Assembly (NCBI RefSeq): GCF_013778305.1
Contig: NZ_JACEIC010000002.1
Coordinates: forward strand, 3,311,669-3,375,668
Origin: Nocardioides agri
GTDB taxonomy: Bacteria; Actinomycetota; Actinomycetes; Propionibacteriales; Nocardioidaceae
DNA: 64,000 nucleotides
Direction of reading: 5' to 3'
The position numbers and the translations under genes are program-made. Positions within the stretch are counted from its first letter, which is position 1. The number at the start of each line of letters is the position of its first letter. The notes beneath the pieces were generated by a model. It saw nothing but the letters and a program-made list of their open reading frames with translations, was not told the DNA's origin and did no database searches. Positions 53,246-61,884 of the stretch are shown one piece after another.

Positions 53246-54916
53246 TCAGAGCCGGAAGCGGGAGACCTCGCCGCGCAGCTCCTCGGACATCTGCGCCAGC
53301 TCGCCGATCGCCGTCTGCGCATGGGCGAGCGCGGCCGTCGTGGTCTGCGCGGCGGCGGAGACGCCGTTGATGTTCGCGGCGATCTCGCCCGATGCGGTCG
53401 AGGCCTCGGCCACGTTGCGCGACATCTCGTTGGTGGTCGCGGTCTGCTCCTCCACCGCCGACGCGATGGTCAGCTGGTAGTCGTTGATCGAGCCGATCAC
53501 CGTGGAGATCTCGGCCATCGCGTCGACCGCGCCGGTGGTGTCGGCCTGGATGGCCTCGACCCGGCGGGCGATGTCCTCGGTGGCCCGCGCGGTCTCCTGG
53601 GCCAGCTCCTTGACCTCGTTGGCCACGACCGCGAAGCCCTTGCCGGCCTCACCGGCACGCGCCGCCTCGATGGTCGCGTTGAGCGCGAGGAGGTTGGTCT
53701 GCTCGGCGATTGAGGTGATCACCTTGACCACGTTGCCGATCTCCTGCGAGGACGCACCCAGCTTGCCGACGGTGGCGTTGGTGGCCTCGACGCTCGCGAC
53801 GGCGCCCGAGGCGACGCGGGCGGCCTCGTTGGCGGAATGGGCGATCTCGCGGATCGAGGCGCCCATCTGGTCGGCGCCCACCGCGACGGTGCCGACGTTG
53901 CTGGACACGCCGCCGGCGGCACTGGCGACGACGCCGGCCTGGACGGCGGTCTGCTCGGCACCGGCAGCGATCTCGTGCGAGGACGCCGACAGCTCCTCGG
54001 CCGCACCGGCGACGTGGTTGGCCGACGAGGCGACGGCCGCGACGAGGTCGCGGAGGTGGGCGGCCGCGAGGTCGAGCGCCGTGCCCATCGTGCCGACGTC
54101 GTCGGCCGCGTCGAGCTCGGCGCGCATCGTCAGGTCACCCTCGGCGAGCGCCTCGGCGACGGCGCGGACCCGGGCGACGCGGTGCGCGGTCGCGTTCGCG
54201 ACCAGGTAGCCGACACCCAGGGCGAGGACGAGGCCGATCACCAGCAGCACGAGGGTGATCAGCCGCACCTCGGCGGCCGTGCCGTGGGCGTCGTCGGCCG
54301 CCTGCTTCGCCTCGGCCTGCTCGCGCTGGGTGAGGTCGTCCAGCTGCTCGAACATGGTGTCGGCGAGGGGCTGGGCCGCCGTCTCGTTCTGCACCCACCA
54401 GTCGACGGTGTCACCGTTGGCGGCCAGCGGGCTGAGCACGGTCTCGATGGCGTCGACGTAGTTGCTCACGGACGCGGCGAGTGCCTTGACCTCGAGGCGC
54501 CGCTTGTCGTCGAGACCCGTGGTCTCGTAGTCGGCGGCGGCAGCGTCGAACGCGGCGTACCCGTCCTCGACGGCTTCCTGGTTGTCGGTCTTGTCGCCGT
54601 CGTGCACGGCCAGTGCCTCGTCACGGGCGGCGACGCGGATGCTCGAGATCGCGTCGTGCATCTCGCTCAGTGCGCTGACACCGAGGACGTTGCGCTGGTA
54701 GAGGTCGTCGGCCCGCTGGGCGGCCTGGGCGCCCGACCAGAGGCTCAGCGCCCCGATCAGCAGCGCGACCGCGGAGGCCACCACGATCGGCATCAGGATC
54801 TTGGTCTTGATCGCAAGGTTGGCGTACCACCCGATGAGCCCACCCTTGGCGCCGGTCGTCGGGGCCGGAGGGAGCGTGCCGTCCGTGGGCGTGGGCAGGT
54901 CTGCGAGCGAGCTCAT
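53246..54916 (-). CDS. Methyl-accepting chemotaxis protein
   Basis: A 556-residue chemoreceptor. Transmembrane helices at about residues 38-60 and 218-240 enclose a four-helix-bundle type sensor domain. A HAMP domain follows (ATAHRVARVRAVAEALAEGD), then the long coiled-coil signalling domain with the conserved tip IAEQTNLLALNATIEAARAG and EVKELAQETARATEDIA. Glu/Gln-rich methylation regions flank it. Presence implies that the organism has a chemotaxis system and motility, though no che genes are in the window. The gene stands alone. Confidence 0.93.
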   Translation of the reverse strand: MSSLADLPTPTDGTLPPAPTTGAKGGLIGWYANLAIKTKILMPIVVASAVALLIGALSLWSGAQAAQRADDLYQRNVLGVSALSEMHDAISSIRVAARDEALAVHDGDKTDNQEAVEDGYAAFDAAAADYETTGLDDKRRLEVKALAASVSNYVDAIETVLSPLAANGDTVDWWVQNETAAQPLADTMFEQLDDLTQREQAEAKQAADDAHGTAAEVRLITLVLLVIGLVLALGVGYLVANATAHRVARVRAVAEALAEGDLTMRAELDAADDVGTMGTALDLAAAHLRDLVAAVASSANHVAGAAEELSASSHEIAAGAEQTAVQAGVVASAAGGVSSNVGTVAVGADQMGASIREIAHSANEAARVASGAVASVEATNATVGKLGASSQEIGNVVKVITSIAEQTNLLALNATIEAARAGEAGKGFAVVANEVKELAQETARATEDIARRVEAIQADTTGAVDAMAEISTVIGSINDYQLTIASAVEEQTATTNEMSRNVAEASTASGEIAANINGVSAAAQTTTAALAHAQTAIGELAQMSEELRGEVSRFRL

Positions 54917-55079
54917 GGGTCAGCTTTCGTAGCGGTCGGCGCCATGCGTGACGACGCCTGGGGAATGCAGGTCTGTACGCGTGCAATCGGCACGGGGGAG
55001 TGGGCCCTGAGAGTGGCGCAGGTCACCGCCCGGTCGTGGCTCCGGGATTGAGCAGGCGAGCCCAGGGAAGATCTCCGGC

Positions 55080-56453
55080 ATGAAACTCGGGTTGCGGACG
55101 GTCGCTGCAGGCTGCCTGCTGGCGCTCGTCGTCGGTCTGGCCCCGGCGGGCGCCGCCGCCGGCGGTACCACGATCACCCTGACCGCGGCGCCGGCGCACG
55201 CCGACGACACGACCCAGGTCGTCGTGACCGTGACCGACGCGGGAGGCGCGGCCGTCGCGGGTGCTGCGGTCGCCGTCGAGCGGCGCACCGGCGGCGTCTG
55301 GCAGCCCGCCGGCACCGTCGCCACGGGTGCCGACGGGCGGGCCGCCTTCGCCCAGGTGGTCGCGCGGTCGCCCGACGACAACGCCGTGCGGGCGACGTAC
55401 GACGGGGCGGTCGCCGAGACCCTGCTGCCGCTCCGGCGCCGCGCCGCCCAGGTGTCCCTCGACGGCCCGCGCGCGGTCGTGGGCGGGCAGCCGGTCAGCC
55501 TGGCCCTCCGCTGGACGTCCGACCACGGCGCACCGGTCGCCGGCACGGTCACTGTCTGGCGCCTGGTCCCGGGTGGGCGATGGCGACGGGCCGCGCAGGC
55601 GCGGACCGACGCCGACGGCCGGGCGACGCAGACGGTCAGTCCGCGCACCGACACGCGCTGGCGGGTCACGACGCCGCGGCTGCCCTGGTTGGAGAAGGCG
55701 CGCTCGGCCGTGCTGCGCCTGGACGACCGGCCACCGGGGACACCGGTCCGGCTGCCGGCGGCGGCACCCGGCCCCCGGATCTCGCTGCCGCCGCAGGGTC
55801 CTGCCACCGGCGAGGGCCCGGACCTCTGGATCGGTGCCGTCAGCGACCGGGTGTGGTCGCAGATGACCGGTGTCACCTGGCACAGCGGCTGCCCCGTCGG
55901 CCGCTCGGGGCTGCGGCTGGTCCGGGTCAACTACTGGGACTACGACGGCTACCCGCGCCGCGGCGAGCTCGTCGCCAACGCCGACGCGGCCTACGCCATG
56001 GGCGCCGCGCTCGCGGAGATGTACCGCAGGCGGCTGCCGATCCGCGCGATGCACCGGGTGGACCGCTTCGGCTGGAGCGCCAGGGTGCGCGGGGGCGACG
56101 ACTACGCCTCGATGGCGTCCGGCAACACCTCGGCGTTCAACTGCCGCGACGTCGTGGGTCGGCCCGGGCGTCGCTCGCCGCACGCGTGGGGCCGTGCGCT
56201 CGACGTCAACACCTGGGAGAACCCCTACCGCTCCGCCCGCGGCATCGTGCCCAACACCTGGTGGCAGGGGCACTCGCACCCGCTCGTCGCCTGGCGGTCC
56301 CGCTCGCACGCCGTCGTGGAGCTGATGGCCCGGCACGGCCTGCGCTGGACCTACGGCAACGGCGACACCCAGCACTTCGACTACGTCGGCGTCGGCAAGC
56401 GGGCGCTCGCCCGGCACAGCGGGCCGCCGCCCTGCCGACGCTTCTGCGACTAG
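55080..56453 (+). CDS. Secreted M15-family peptidase (D-Ala-D-Ala carboxypeptidase-like)
   Basis: A 457-residue exported protein. Signal peptide residues 1-27 (VAAGCLLALVVGLAPAGAAA). Two Ig-like or bacterial-adhesion beta domains (about 28-215), then a Pro-rich link and the C-terminal peptidase of the M15C type: DAAYAMGAALAEMYR, SGNTSAFNCRDV, the zinc site in SPHAWGRALDVNTWENPY and the final His in NGDTQHFDY. It probably trims cell-wall peptides. The ATG at 55080 gives a canonical signal peptide. It is divergent from the chemoreceptor gene. Confidence 0.88.
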   Translation: MKLGLRTVAAGCLLALVVGLAPAGAAAGGTTITLTAAPAHADDTTQVVVTVTDAGGAAVAGAAVAVERRTGGVWQPAGTVATGADGRAAFAQVVARSPDDNAVRATYDGAVAETLLPLRRRAAQVSLDGPRAVVGGQPVSLALRWTSDHGAPVAGTVTVWRLVPGGRWRRAAQARTDADGRATQTVSPRTDTRWRVTTPRLPWLEKARSAVLRLDDRPPGTPVRLPAAAPGPRISLPPQGPATGEGPDLWIGAVSDRVWSQMTGVTWHSGCPVGRSGLRLVRVNYWDYDGYPRRGELVANADAAYAMGAALAEMYRRRLPIRAMHRVDRFGWSARVRGGDDYASMASGNTSAFNCRDVVGRPGRRSPHAWGRALDVNTWENPYRSARGIVPNTWWQGHSHPLVAWRSRSHAVVELMARHGLRWTYGNGDTQHFDYVGVGKRALARHSGPPPCRRFCD

Positions 56454-56454
56454 C

Positions 56455-56874
56455 GTGTCGGTCGTGCCTGCGGAGTGCGTCTTCTGCCAGATCGTCGCGG
56501 GTGACGTCGCCGCCGACGTGGTGCTCGACGAGCCCGACCTGGTGGGCTTCCTCGACCGGCGGCCGGTCTTCAAGGGGCACGTGCTGCTGGTGCCACGCGA
56601 GCACGTCGTCACCCTGCCCGACCTCCCCGCGGCGCTGCGCGACCCCTTCCTCGCGGCGGCCCAGCGCCTCGCGACCGCGGTCGTCGAGGGCCTCGGCGCC
56701 CAGGGCAGCTTCGTGGCGATGAACAACGTCGTCAGCCAGTCCGTCGCCCACCTGCACCTGCACGTCGTACCCCGCACGAAGGGCGACGGCCTGCGCGGCT
56801 TCTTCTGGCCGCGCACGACGTACGCCGACGGCGAGTCGGCCGAGTACGCCGCCCGGCTGCGGGCCGCGCTGTGA
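56455..56874 (+). CDS. HIT-family nucleotide hydrolase/transferase
   Basis: A 139-residue histidine-triad protein. N-terminal ECVFCQIVAGDVAADVVLDE, middle FKGHVLLVPREHVVTLPDLP, and the triad HLHLHVVPR near residue 100; the preceding SQSVAHL is typical. Members hydrolyse AMP-lysine or dinucleotide conjugates. A second GTG nine bases downstream (56464) is equally good. Its stop overlaps the next start by four bases, and it follows the peptidase gene by one base, so the genes form one transcript. Confidence 0.92.
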   Translation: MSVVPAECVFCQIVAGDVAADVVLDEPDLVGFLDRRPVFKGHVLLVPREHVVTLPDLPAALRDPFLAAAQRLATAVVEGLGAQGSFVAMNNVVSQSVAHLHLHVVPRTKGDGLRGFFWPRTTYADGESAEYAARLRAAL

Positions 56875-58001
56875 GCCGCAACCTTTTCCGCACCCCCGGC
56901 GTCTCCCTGGGCATGAAGACCCTGCTCGCCGCCCTCGTCGTCCTCGCGACGCTCACGACGCCCGTGCCCGCGACGTCCGCCCCGACCCGCGCCACCCCGG
57001 GTGACGGGTGGTACCTGACCGCGATCGAGCAGGGCAAGCCCACGCGGGAGGGCATCCGCGCGAAGCGGCTGCGCCTCGAGCTCGTCGCGCCGGACGGCGC
57101 GCGGACCGAGGCGCTCGACGTCCGCCAGCGGGGCTACCGGCTCGCCGACTGGTCGCCGGACGGCGCCACGGCGCTGCTGATGTCGGACTACCCGAAGCCG
57201 GTCGCGATCCGCGTCGACGTCGCCACCGGGGAGACGACGCGTCTGCTCCTCCCGGCCCGGGTCTACAGCGCGGTGCTGGCGCCCGACGGCAGCGGTGTGC
57301 TCGGCATGACCTACGAGCAGGAGCGCACCGGCCGGTCCCCGGTGCTCCGGGTCGCCTGGGACGGCAGCGCCGCGGTCGTCGACGACGACGTCGACGCGAG
57401 CTTCCTGCCGACGCCCGACGGCACCGGCCTGCTCACCCACGGGGCGCGGTGGAACCAGCGCGTGCTCCGGGTGCTCTCCAGCGCCGACGGCTCGGTCACC
57501 GCGCGCATCCCGACGCCGCGCCCCTGCCTGCCCGTCCGGTGGTGGGACGACCATCGGGCGGTGGTCAGCTGTGTGGGCGCTCGCGGAGCCACCACGCTCG
57601 GGCTCGTCGACGTCGACGCCTCGACGTACCGCCCGCTGACGCGGCGGGTCCACCCGCAGCAGATGGACCTCGGTCACCTCGACGCCCGTCAGGTGGGCGG
57701 CCGGCTCTACGTCCAGGTCGCGGGACCGTGCGGCTACACCTACCTCGGCCGCCAGCACGCCGACGGCCGGATCACGTGGGTCCGGGTGCCGCACGCGGTC
57801 GGCAATGTGCTGATGGTCGACGCCCGCGACGACCGGCTGATCCTCCAGCACGCGATCAGCTGCGACGGTGCCGCGCCCCGGTCGGCGCTCACGAGCTTCG
57901 ACCCGGCCACCCGGAAGGAGCGGCGGCTGGTCGTGCTGCCGCGCGACGAGGCCTTCGCGGCCGTGCTGCCCTACAGCGAGCGGCGCCCCACCGGCTACTG
58001 A
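56871..58001 (+). CDS. Secreted beta-propeller-like hypothetical protein
   Basis: A 376-residue protein with a signal peptide (MKTLLAALVVLATLTTPVPA starting at the internal ATG 56913). The mature part consists of repeated blades of the type RLADWSPDGATALLMSDYP, YSAVLAPDGSGVLGMTYE, and DASFLPTPDGTGLLTHG, as in TolB or WD40-like propellers. Four Cys occur in the second half. No enzyme motif. The role could be ligand binding at the cell surface. GTG 56871 overlaps the HIT gene; the later ATG is a strong alternative. Confidence 0.7.
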   Translation: MSRNLFRTPGVSLGMKTLLAALVVLATLTTPVPATSAPTRATPGDGWYLTAIEQGKPTREGIRAKRLRLELVAPDGARTEALDVRQRGYRLADWSPDGATALLMSDYPKPVAIRVDVATGETTRLLLPARVYSAVLAPDGSGVLGMTYEQERTGRSPVLRVAWDGSAAVVDDDVDASFLPTPDGTGLLTHGARWNQRVLRVLSSADGSVTARIPTPRPCLPVRWWDDHRAVVSCVGARGATTLGLVDVDASTYRPLTRRVHPQQMDLGHLDARQVGGRLYVQVAGPCGYTYLGRQHADGRITWVRVPHAVGNVLMVDARDDRLILQHAISCDGAAPRSALTSFDPATRKERRLVVLPRDEAFAAVLPYSERRPTGY

Positions 58002-58062
58002 CCTGTCCGCGGCGCCTATGGTGTCTACTCGTCAGTCGCACCAAGAGGCAGGAGCAGCAGCG

Positions 58063-58830
58063 ATGGGTCGTTTTGACGGGCGGGTCGCCGTCGTCACCGG
58101 GGCAGCGCGCGGGATCGGGTTCGGCACCGCCACCCGCTTCGCCGAGGAGGGCGCGTCGGTCGCGATCCTCGACCTCGACGAGTCCTCGGCCGCCGAGGCC
58201 GCCGCCAAGCTCCCGCTCACCGACGGCGCGAAGGCGATCGGCATCGGCTGCGACGTCAGCGACACCGAGTCCGGCGAGGCCGCCGTCGAGCGGGTCGTCG
58301 CCGAGCTCGGTGGGATCCACATCCTCGTCAACAACGCCGGCATCACCCGCGACAACCTGCTCTTCAAGATGACCGACGACGACTGGGACCTCGTCATGGG
58401 CGTGCACCTGCGCGGCGCCTTCGTGATGACCCGCGCCGCCCAGAAGCACTTCGTCGCCCAGAAGTACGGCAAGATCCTCAACCTCTCGAGCGTCTCCGCG
58501 CTCGGCAACCGCGGCCAGGCCAACTACTCGGCCGCGAAGATGGGCATCCAGGGCCTCACCCGCACGCTCGGCATCGAGCTCGGCCGCTACGGCGTCAACG
58601 CCAACGCGATCGCCCCCGGCTTCATCGCCACCGAGATGACCGACGCCACGGCCGCGCGGCTCGGCGTGGGTGTCGAGGAGTTCCGGGCGGCGGCAGCCGA
58701 GGCCAACCCGGTGAAGCGCGTCGGTTACCCGGAGGACATCGCCGCCGCCGCCGCGTTCCTCTGCAGCGACGAGGCGTCGTACATCACCGGCCAGACGCTG
58801 TACGTCGACGGCGGCGCCAAGCTCGGCTGA
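58063..58830 (+). CDS. fabG: FabG-like short-chain dehydrogenase/reductase
   Basis: A 255-residue classical SDR. Cofactor loop VVTGAARGIGFGTA, NNAGITRDNLL, catalytic Ser in NLSSVSALGNRGQANYSAAK with Tyr and Lys of YSAAK, and C-terminal YITGQTLYVDGG. It resembles 3-oxoacyl-ACP reductases and acyl-CoA dehydrogenating SDRs. Ribosome site GGCAGGAG precedes the ATG at 58063. Which substrate is used cannot be told from the sequence. The nearby TetR gene (59978) might control lipid genes, but it is separated by the DUF3048 gene. Confidence 0.9.
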   Translation: MGRFDGRVAVVTGAARGIGFGTATRFAEEGASVAILDLDESSAAEAAAKLPLTDGAKAIGIGCDVSDTESGEAAVERVVAELGGIHILVNNAGITRDNLLFKMTDDDWDLVMGVHLRGAFVMTRAAQKHFVAQKYGKILNLSSVSALGNRGQANYSAAKMGIQGLTRTLGIELGRYGVNANAIAPGFIATEMTDATAARLGVGVEEFRAAAAEANPVKRVGYPEDIAAAAAFLCSDEASYITGQTLYVDGGAKLG

Positions 58831-58957
58831 CGAGACTCCTCCGAATCGGCCGGTCCTGGCCGATCTCGTTCTCGGGCGCGCCTCCCACGGATGCCGACGC
58901 GCGCCTGCACACTTGAAGTCAACCAGATCACATGAGTTTCACGAACGGAGCGTTCTC

Positions 58958-59974
58958 GTGCGCCGTGCCCAGCTGACCACCGCCCTCCTCGCCGTCACCA
59001 GCCTGCTGCTGGTCGGCTGCGGCGGGGGAGACGACCCGTCGAGCGACAAGCAGAAGCCGGCGTCGCAGGAGGTCGCGCCCAGCGAGGAGGTCGTCTCGAC
59101 CTGGCCGCTCACCGGGCTCGAGGCCGCCGGCGGCGAGGACGTGGCGAAGCCCCACCCGGTCCTGGTGACGAAGATCGACAACACCTACGCGAGCTCGCCG
59201 CAGCTGGGCCTCGGCCAGGCCGACATGGTCGTCGAGGAGCTCGTCGAGGGTGGCCTCACCCGGCTCGCGGCGTTCTTCTACTCCTCGCTGCCCGAGAAGG
59301 TCGGCCCGGTGCGCTCGATGCGGGCCAGCGACATCGGCATCGTCTCGCCGGTCGACGCCTCGGTCGTCACCAGCGGCGCGGCCGCGCCGACGATCAAGCG
59401 CATCAACGGCGCCGGCATCACCTTCTACCCCGAGGGATCGCAGGGGCTCTACCGCGACACCAGCCGCAGCGCGCCGTACAACGTCTTCGCCGACCTGACG
59501 AAGGTCGCCCAGGCCGCCGAGCAGGACCCGGCCCGGCCGGACGACTACCTGCCGTGGGGCACCGAGGAGGACTTCCCGGGCGGCCAGAAGGCCACGAAGA
59601 TCGCGGCCTCCTTCGGCGGCGGGCACACCACGAACTGGACCTACGACGGCCAGCACTACAACAACGAGAACTCCTACGCCGCCGAGGGAGACCACTTCCC
59701 GGCCGACACCGTGCTGGTGCTGCGCGTGCAGGTCGGCGACGCCGGCTACCGCGACCCGGCCGGCAACCCCGTGCCCGAGACCAAGCTGATCGGTCAGGGC
59801 CAGGCGATGGTCTTCCACGGCGGCAAGCTGGTGCGCGGCACCTGGTCGAAGTCGGACCTCGACGCCCCGATCAAGCTGTCGACCAAGGCTGGAGACCTCA
59901 CCGTGCCCGCCGGACGTACCTGGCTCGAGCTGGTGCCGGCCCAGAACGGCAACGTCACCTTCACCAAGCGCTGA
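58958..59974 (+). CDS. DUF3048 (YerB-like) lipoprotein
   Basis: A 338-residue predicted lipoprotein. Signal and lipobox: TTALLAVTSLLLVGC, with acylated Cys about residue 21. DUF3048 features are WPLTGLEAAGGEDVAKPHPV, QADMVVEELVEGGLTRLAAF, GPVRSMRASDIGIVSP and GTWSKSDLDAPIKL. The GTG at 58958 has GGAG at eight bases. Function unknown; related YerB is a Bacillus lipoprotein. The end is 3 bases from the convergent TetR gene stop. Confidence 0.9.
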   Translation: MRRAQLTTALLAVTSLLLVGCGGGDDPSSDKQKPASQEVAPSEEVVSTWPLTGLEAAGGEDVAKPHPVLVTKIDNTYASSPQLGLGQADMVVEELVEGGLTRLAAFFYSSLPEKVGPVRSMRASDIGIVSPVDASVVTSGAAAPTIKRINGAGITFYPEGSQGLYRDTSRSAPYNVFADLTKVAQAAEQDPARPDDYLPWGTEEDFPGGQKATKIAASFGGGHTTNWTYDGQHYNNENSYAAEGDHFPADTVLVLRVQVGDAGYRDPAGNPVPETKLIGQGQAMVFHGGKLVRGTWSKSDLDAPIKLSTKAGDLTVPAGRTWLELVPAQNGNVTFTKR

Positions 59975-59977
59975 TCC

Positions 59978-60670
59978 TCAGGACCCGGTCGGCCCCGCCT
60001 CGCTGGGCCGGGCGGCCGGGATCTCGGCTCCGCCCTCGGCGAGCGCGCGGAAGCCGGAGAGGATGAAGCCGATCGCGGTCTCCACGTTGGCGGCCGCGGC
60101 GACCGGGTCGGGGGCGTCGGAGACCGACTCGCCGGCCGAGGACATCGCCCCGAAGAAGATCCGGGCGAACGTCTGCTGCAGGTCCTCCTCGAGCTCCCAC
60201 TCGCCAGCGCTGAGCACCGAGCGCACGATCTCCAGGACGTTCGCGAACGTCGAGCGCTCCTCCTGCTCCCGGTAGCGCTCGTAGCCGAGCACGGCCGGGC
60301 CCTCCTGGATCACGATCCGGCGGTAGCGCGGCTCCTGCACGACGGTCAGGAACGCGCGCAACCCCGCGGTCGCCTTCTCCCACGGGTCCCGGTGGCCCTT
60401 GAGGGCCTGGTGGATCGCACGCGCGGCGTCGTCCTCGACCCGCTCGAAGACCGCTTCGAAGAGGGCCTGCTTGCCACTGAAGTGGTGGTAGAGCGCGCCC
60501 TTCGTGACGTCGGCCCCGGCCACGATGGTGTCCAGGGAGGTCGCGGCGTACCCGTTCTCGGTGAACAGGTCCTCGGCCACGTCGACCAGCGTGCGCTTGG
60601 TCGCGGCGGAGTACTGCTGGCGACGGCTGGGCACGCGCGGGACCAGCTTCGCGACCGACGGCTTGCTCAT
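59978..60670 (-). CDS. TetR-family transcriptional regulator
   Basis: A 230-residue regulator. The helix-turn-helix is at about residues 22-65 (ATKRTLVDVAEDLFTENGYA, TSLDTIVAGADVTKGALYHHF); the remaining ligand domain has no recognisable motif. Start at ATG 60670 (an ATG six bases upstream is also possible). Three palindromes lie in the divergent promoter region with the gene at 60817, so it probably represses itself and that gene. Ligand unknown. Confidence 0.93.
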   Translation of the reverse strand: MSKPSVAKLVPRVPSRRQQYSAATKRTLVDVAEDLFTENGYAATSLDTIVAGADVTKGALYHHFSGKQALFEAVFERVEDDAARAIHQALKGHRDPWEKATAGLRAFLTVVQEPRYRRIVIQEGPAVLGYERYREQEERSTFANVLEIVRSVLSAGEWELEEDLQQTFARIFFGAMSSAGESVSDAPDPVAAAANVETAIGFILSGFRALAEGGAEIPAARPSEAGPTGS

Positions 60671-60685
60671 GGTCACCGGACTCTA

Positions 60686-60702
60686 GTACCGACCGTCGGT
60701 AC
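60686..60702. promoter_or_regulatory. Palindromic operator 1 of the TetR region
   Basis: GTACCGAC-C-GTCGGTAC, a perfect 17-base palindrome 15 bases upstream of the TetR start. Position suits autorepression. Confidence 0.7.
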
Positions 60703-60754
60703 GGACCCGCGGTACGGGTGAGCCGCGTCACCGCCCGGCGCCTTGTCCGACTCT

Positions 60755-60771
60755 CGGTATGTGACATACCG
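60755..60771. promoter_or_regulatory. Palindromic operator 2 of the TetR region
   Basis: CGGTATGT-G-ACATACCG, a perfect 17-base palindrome mid-way between the divergent genes, sharing the CGGTA arm with operator 1. Confidence 0.7.
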
Positions 60772-60774
60772 TGA

Positions 60775-60795
60775 GTACGTACCGTTGGTATGTAC
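60775..60795. promoter_or_regulatory. Palindromic operator 3 of the TetR region
   Basis: GTACGTACC-GTT-GGTATGTAC with one mismatched pair, 22 bases before the ATG at 60817 and three bases from operator 2. Two adjacent dimers could bind here. Confidence 0.65.
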
Positions 60796-60816
60796 AACGT
60801 CCCCGAAGGAGAACCC

Positions 60817-61281
60817 ATGATCTGGACGTCCTTCCACCGCCGCGGGGAGATCCTCCGCGACGTGATCGCCAGCGCCGACCGTCGCCGCGACGGCCACCTC
60901 CCGACGGAGGTGCCCGGCGTCGCGCAGACCTTCGCCGACGAGCTCGCCCTGCTCGGCGCCCTCCAGCTGCGGTGGCACACCCGCCTCGCCGGCCGGATCG
61001 AGCGCGAGCTGATGGGCCAGCCGATGGACCTCGAGGCCGCGGTCGTCACGGCCTGGCAGACCGCGGCCGCCGACCTGCCCGGCATCCGGGCGATCCTGGA
61101 CCGCGAGCACGCGGCACCGCGCAGCGCTGCGGTCGCGGACGCGCTGGCCAAGGCGCGCACCAAGGAGCACGCTCTGCTCGCGATGATGGCCGGCCTGGCC
61201 AGCGGGCCGGGCGATGCGGCCGCCCGCGCCGGCGCCGTGATCGTGGAGCGCGCACGGCTGGAGGCGGCGGTCGCCGCCTGA
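60817..61281 (+). CDS. Hypothetical helical protein divergent from TetR
   Basis: A 154-residue soluble, mainly helical, Ala-rich protein beginning MIWTSFHRRGEILRDVIASA. The ATG at 60817 follows GAAGGAG. No known domain; there are no metal or active-site motifs apart from a few His (TFADELALLGALQLRWHTRL). Control by the adjacent TetR regulator is likely from the three palindromes. It may be the regulator's main target. Confidence 0.75.
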   Translation: MIWTSFHRRGEILRDVIASADRRRDGHLPTEVPGVAQTFADELALLGALQLRWHTRLAGRIERELMGQPMDLEAAVVTAWQTAAADLPGIRAILDREHAAPRSAAVADALAKARTKEHALLAMMAGLASGPGDAAARAGAVIVERARLEAAVAA

Positions 61282-61312
61282 CCATCCGCCGCGGATGCGT
61301 GATGATGGGGCC

Positions 61313-61882
61313 ATGAGCGAGGCGCGCCCCGGGATGCTGCTGGTGGCGACGCCCGCGCTCGTGGATCCCAACTTCATCGACTCGGTCGTGCTGCTCCTCG
61401 ACGCCGACGACGACGGCGCGCTGGGCGTCGTGCTCAACCGCCCGTCCGGCGTCCCCGTGGGCGAGGTGCTCGAGAGCTGGGGTGACGTCGTGGCCGACCC
61501 CGAGGTGCTCTTCCACGGCGGCCCGGTGGGCACGGACGGCGCTCTCGCCGTCGCGCTGCTGCGCGACCCCGACGACGTGCCCGTCGGCTTCCGCGCCGTC
61601 GACGGGGCCGTCGACGGGCGGCTCGGCCTCGTCGACCTCGACACCCCGGTCGAGCTGATCGAGGGCAGCCTCGACGGGCTGCGGATCTTCGCCGGGTACG
61701 CCGGATGGGGCGCCGCGCAGCTCGACGGCGAGATCGAGGAGGGCAGCTGGTACGTCGTCCCGGTCGAGCCCTCCGACCCCTTCCGGATCGACACCGCGGA
61801 CCTGTGGCGTGACGTGCTGCGCCGCCAGCCCGGCGAGCTCGCCTGGCACTCCACCCGGCCGTTCGACCCGGAGCTCAACTAG
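61313..61882 (+). CDS. YqgE/AlgH (UPF0301) family protein
   Basis: A 189-residue protein of the UPF0301 family. Motifs: GMLLVATPALVDPNFIDSVV, GALGVVLNRPSG, LFHGGPVGTDGAL and RIFAGYAGWGAAQLDGEIEE. Family function is unresolved (linked to transcription regulation in Pseudomonas). The ATG at 61313 begins eight residues before the conserved part. It is 32 bases after the previous gene and ends 3 bases before the convergent PIG-L gene. Confidence 0.93.
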   Translation: MSEARPGMLLVATPALVDPNFIDSVVLLLDADDDGALGVVLNRPSGVPVGEVLESWGDVVADPEVLFHGGPVGTDGALAVALLRDPDDVPVGFRAVDGAVDGRLGLVDLDTPVELIEGSLDGLRIFAGYAGWGAAQLDGEIEEGSWYVVPVEPSDPFRIDTADLWRDVLRRQPGELAWHSTRPFDPELN

Positions 61883-61884
61883 CC

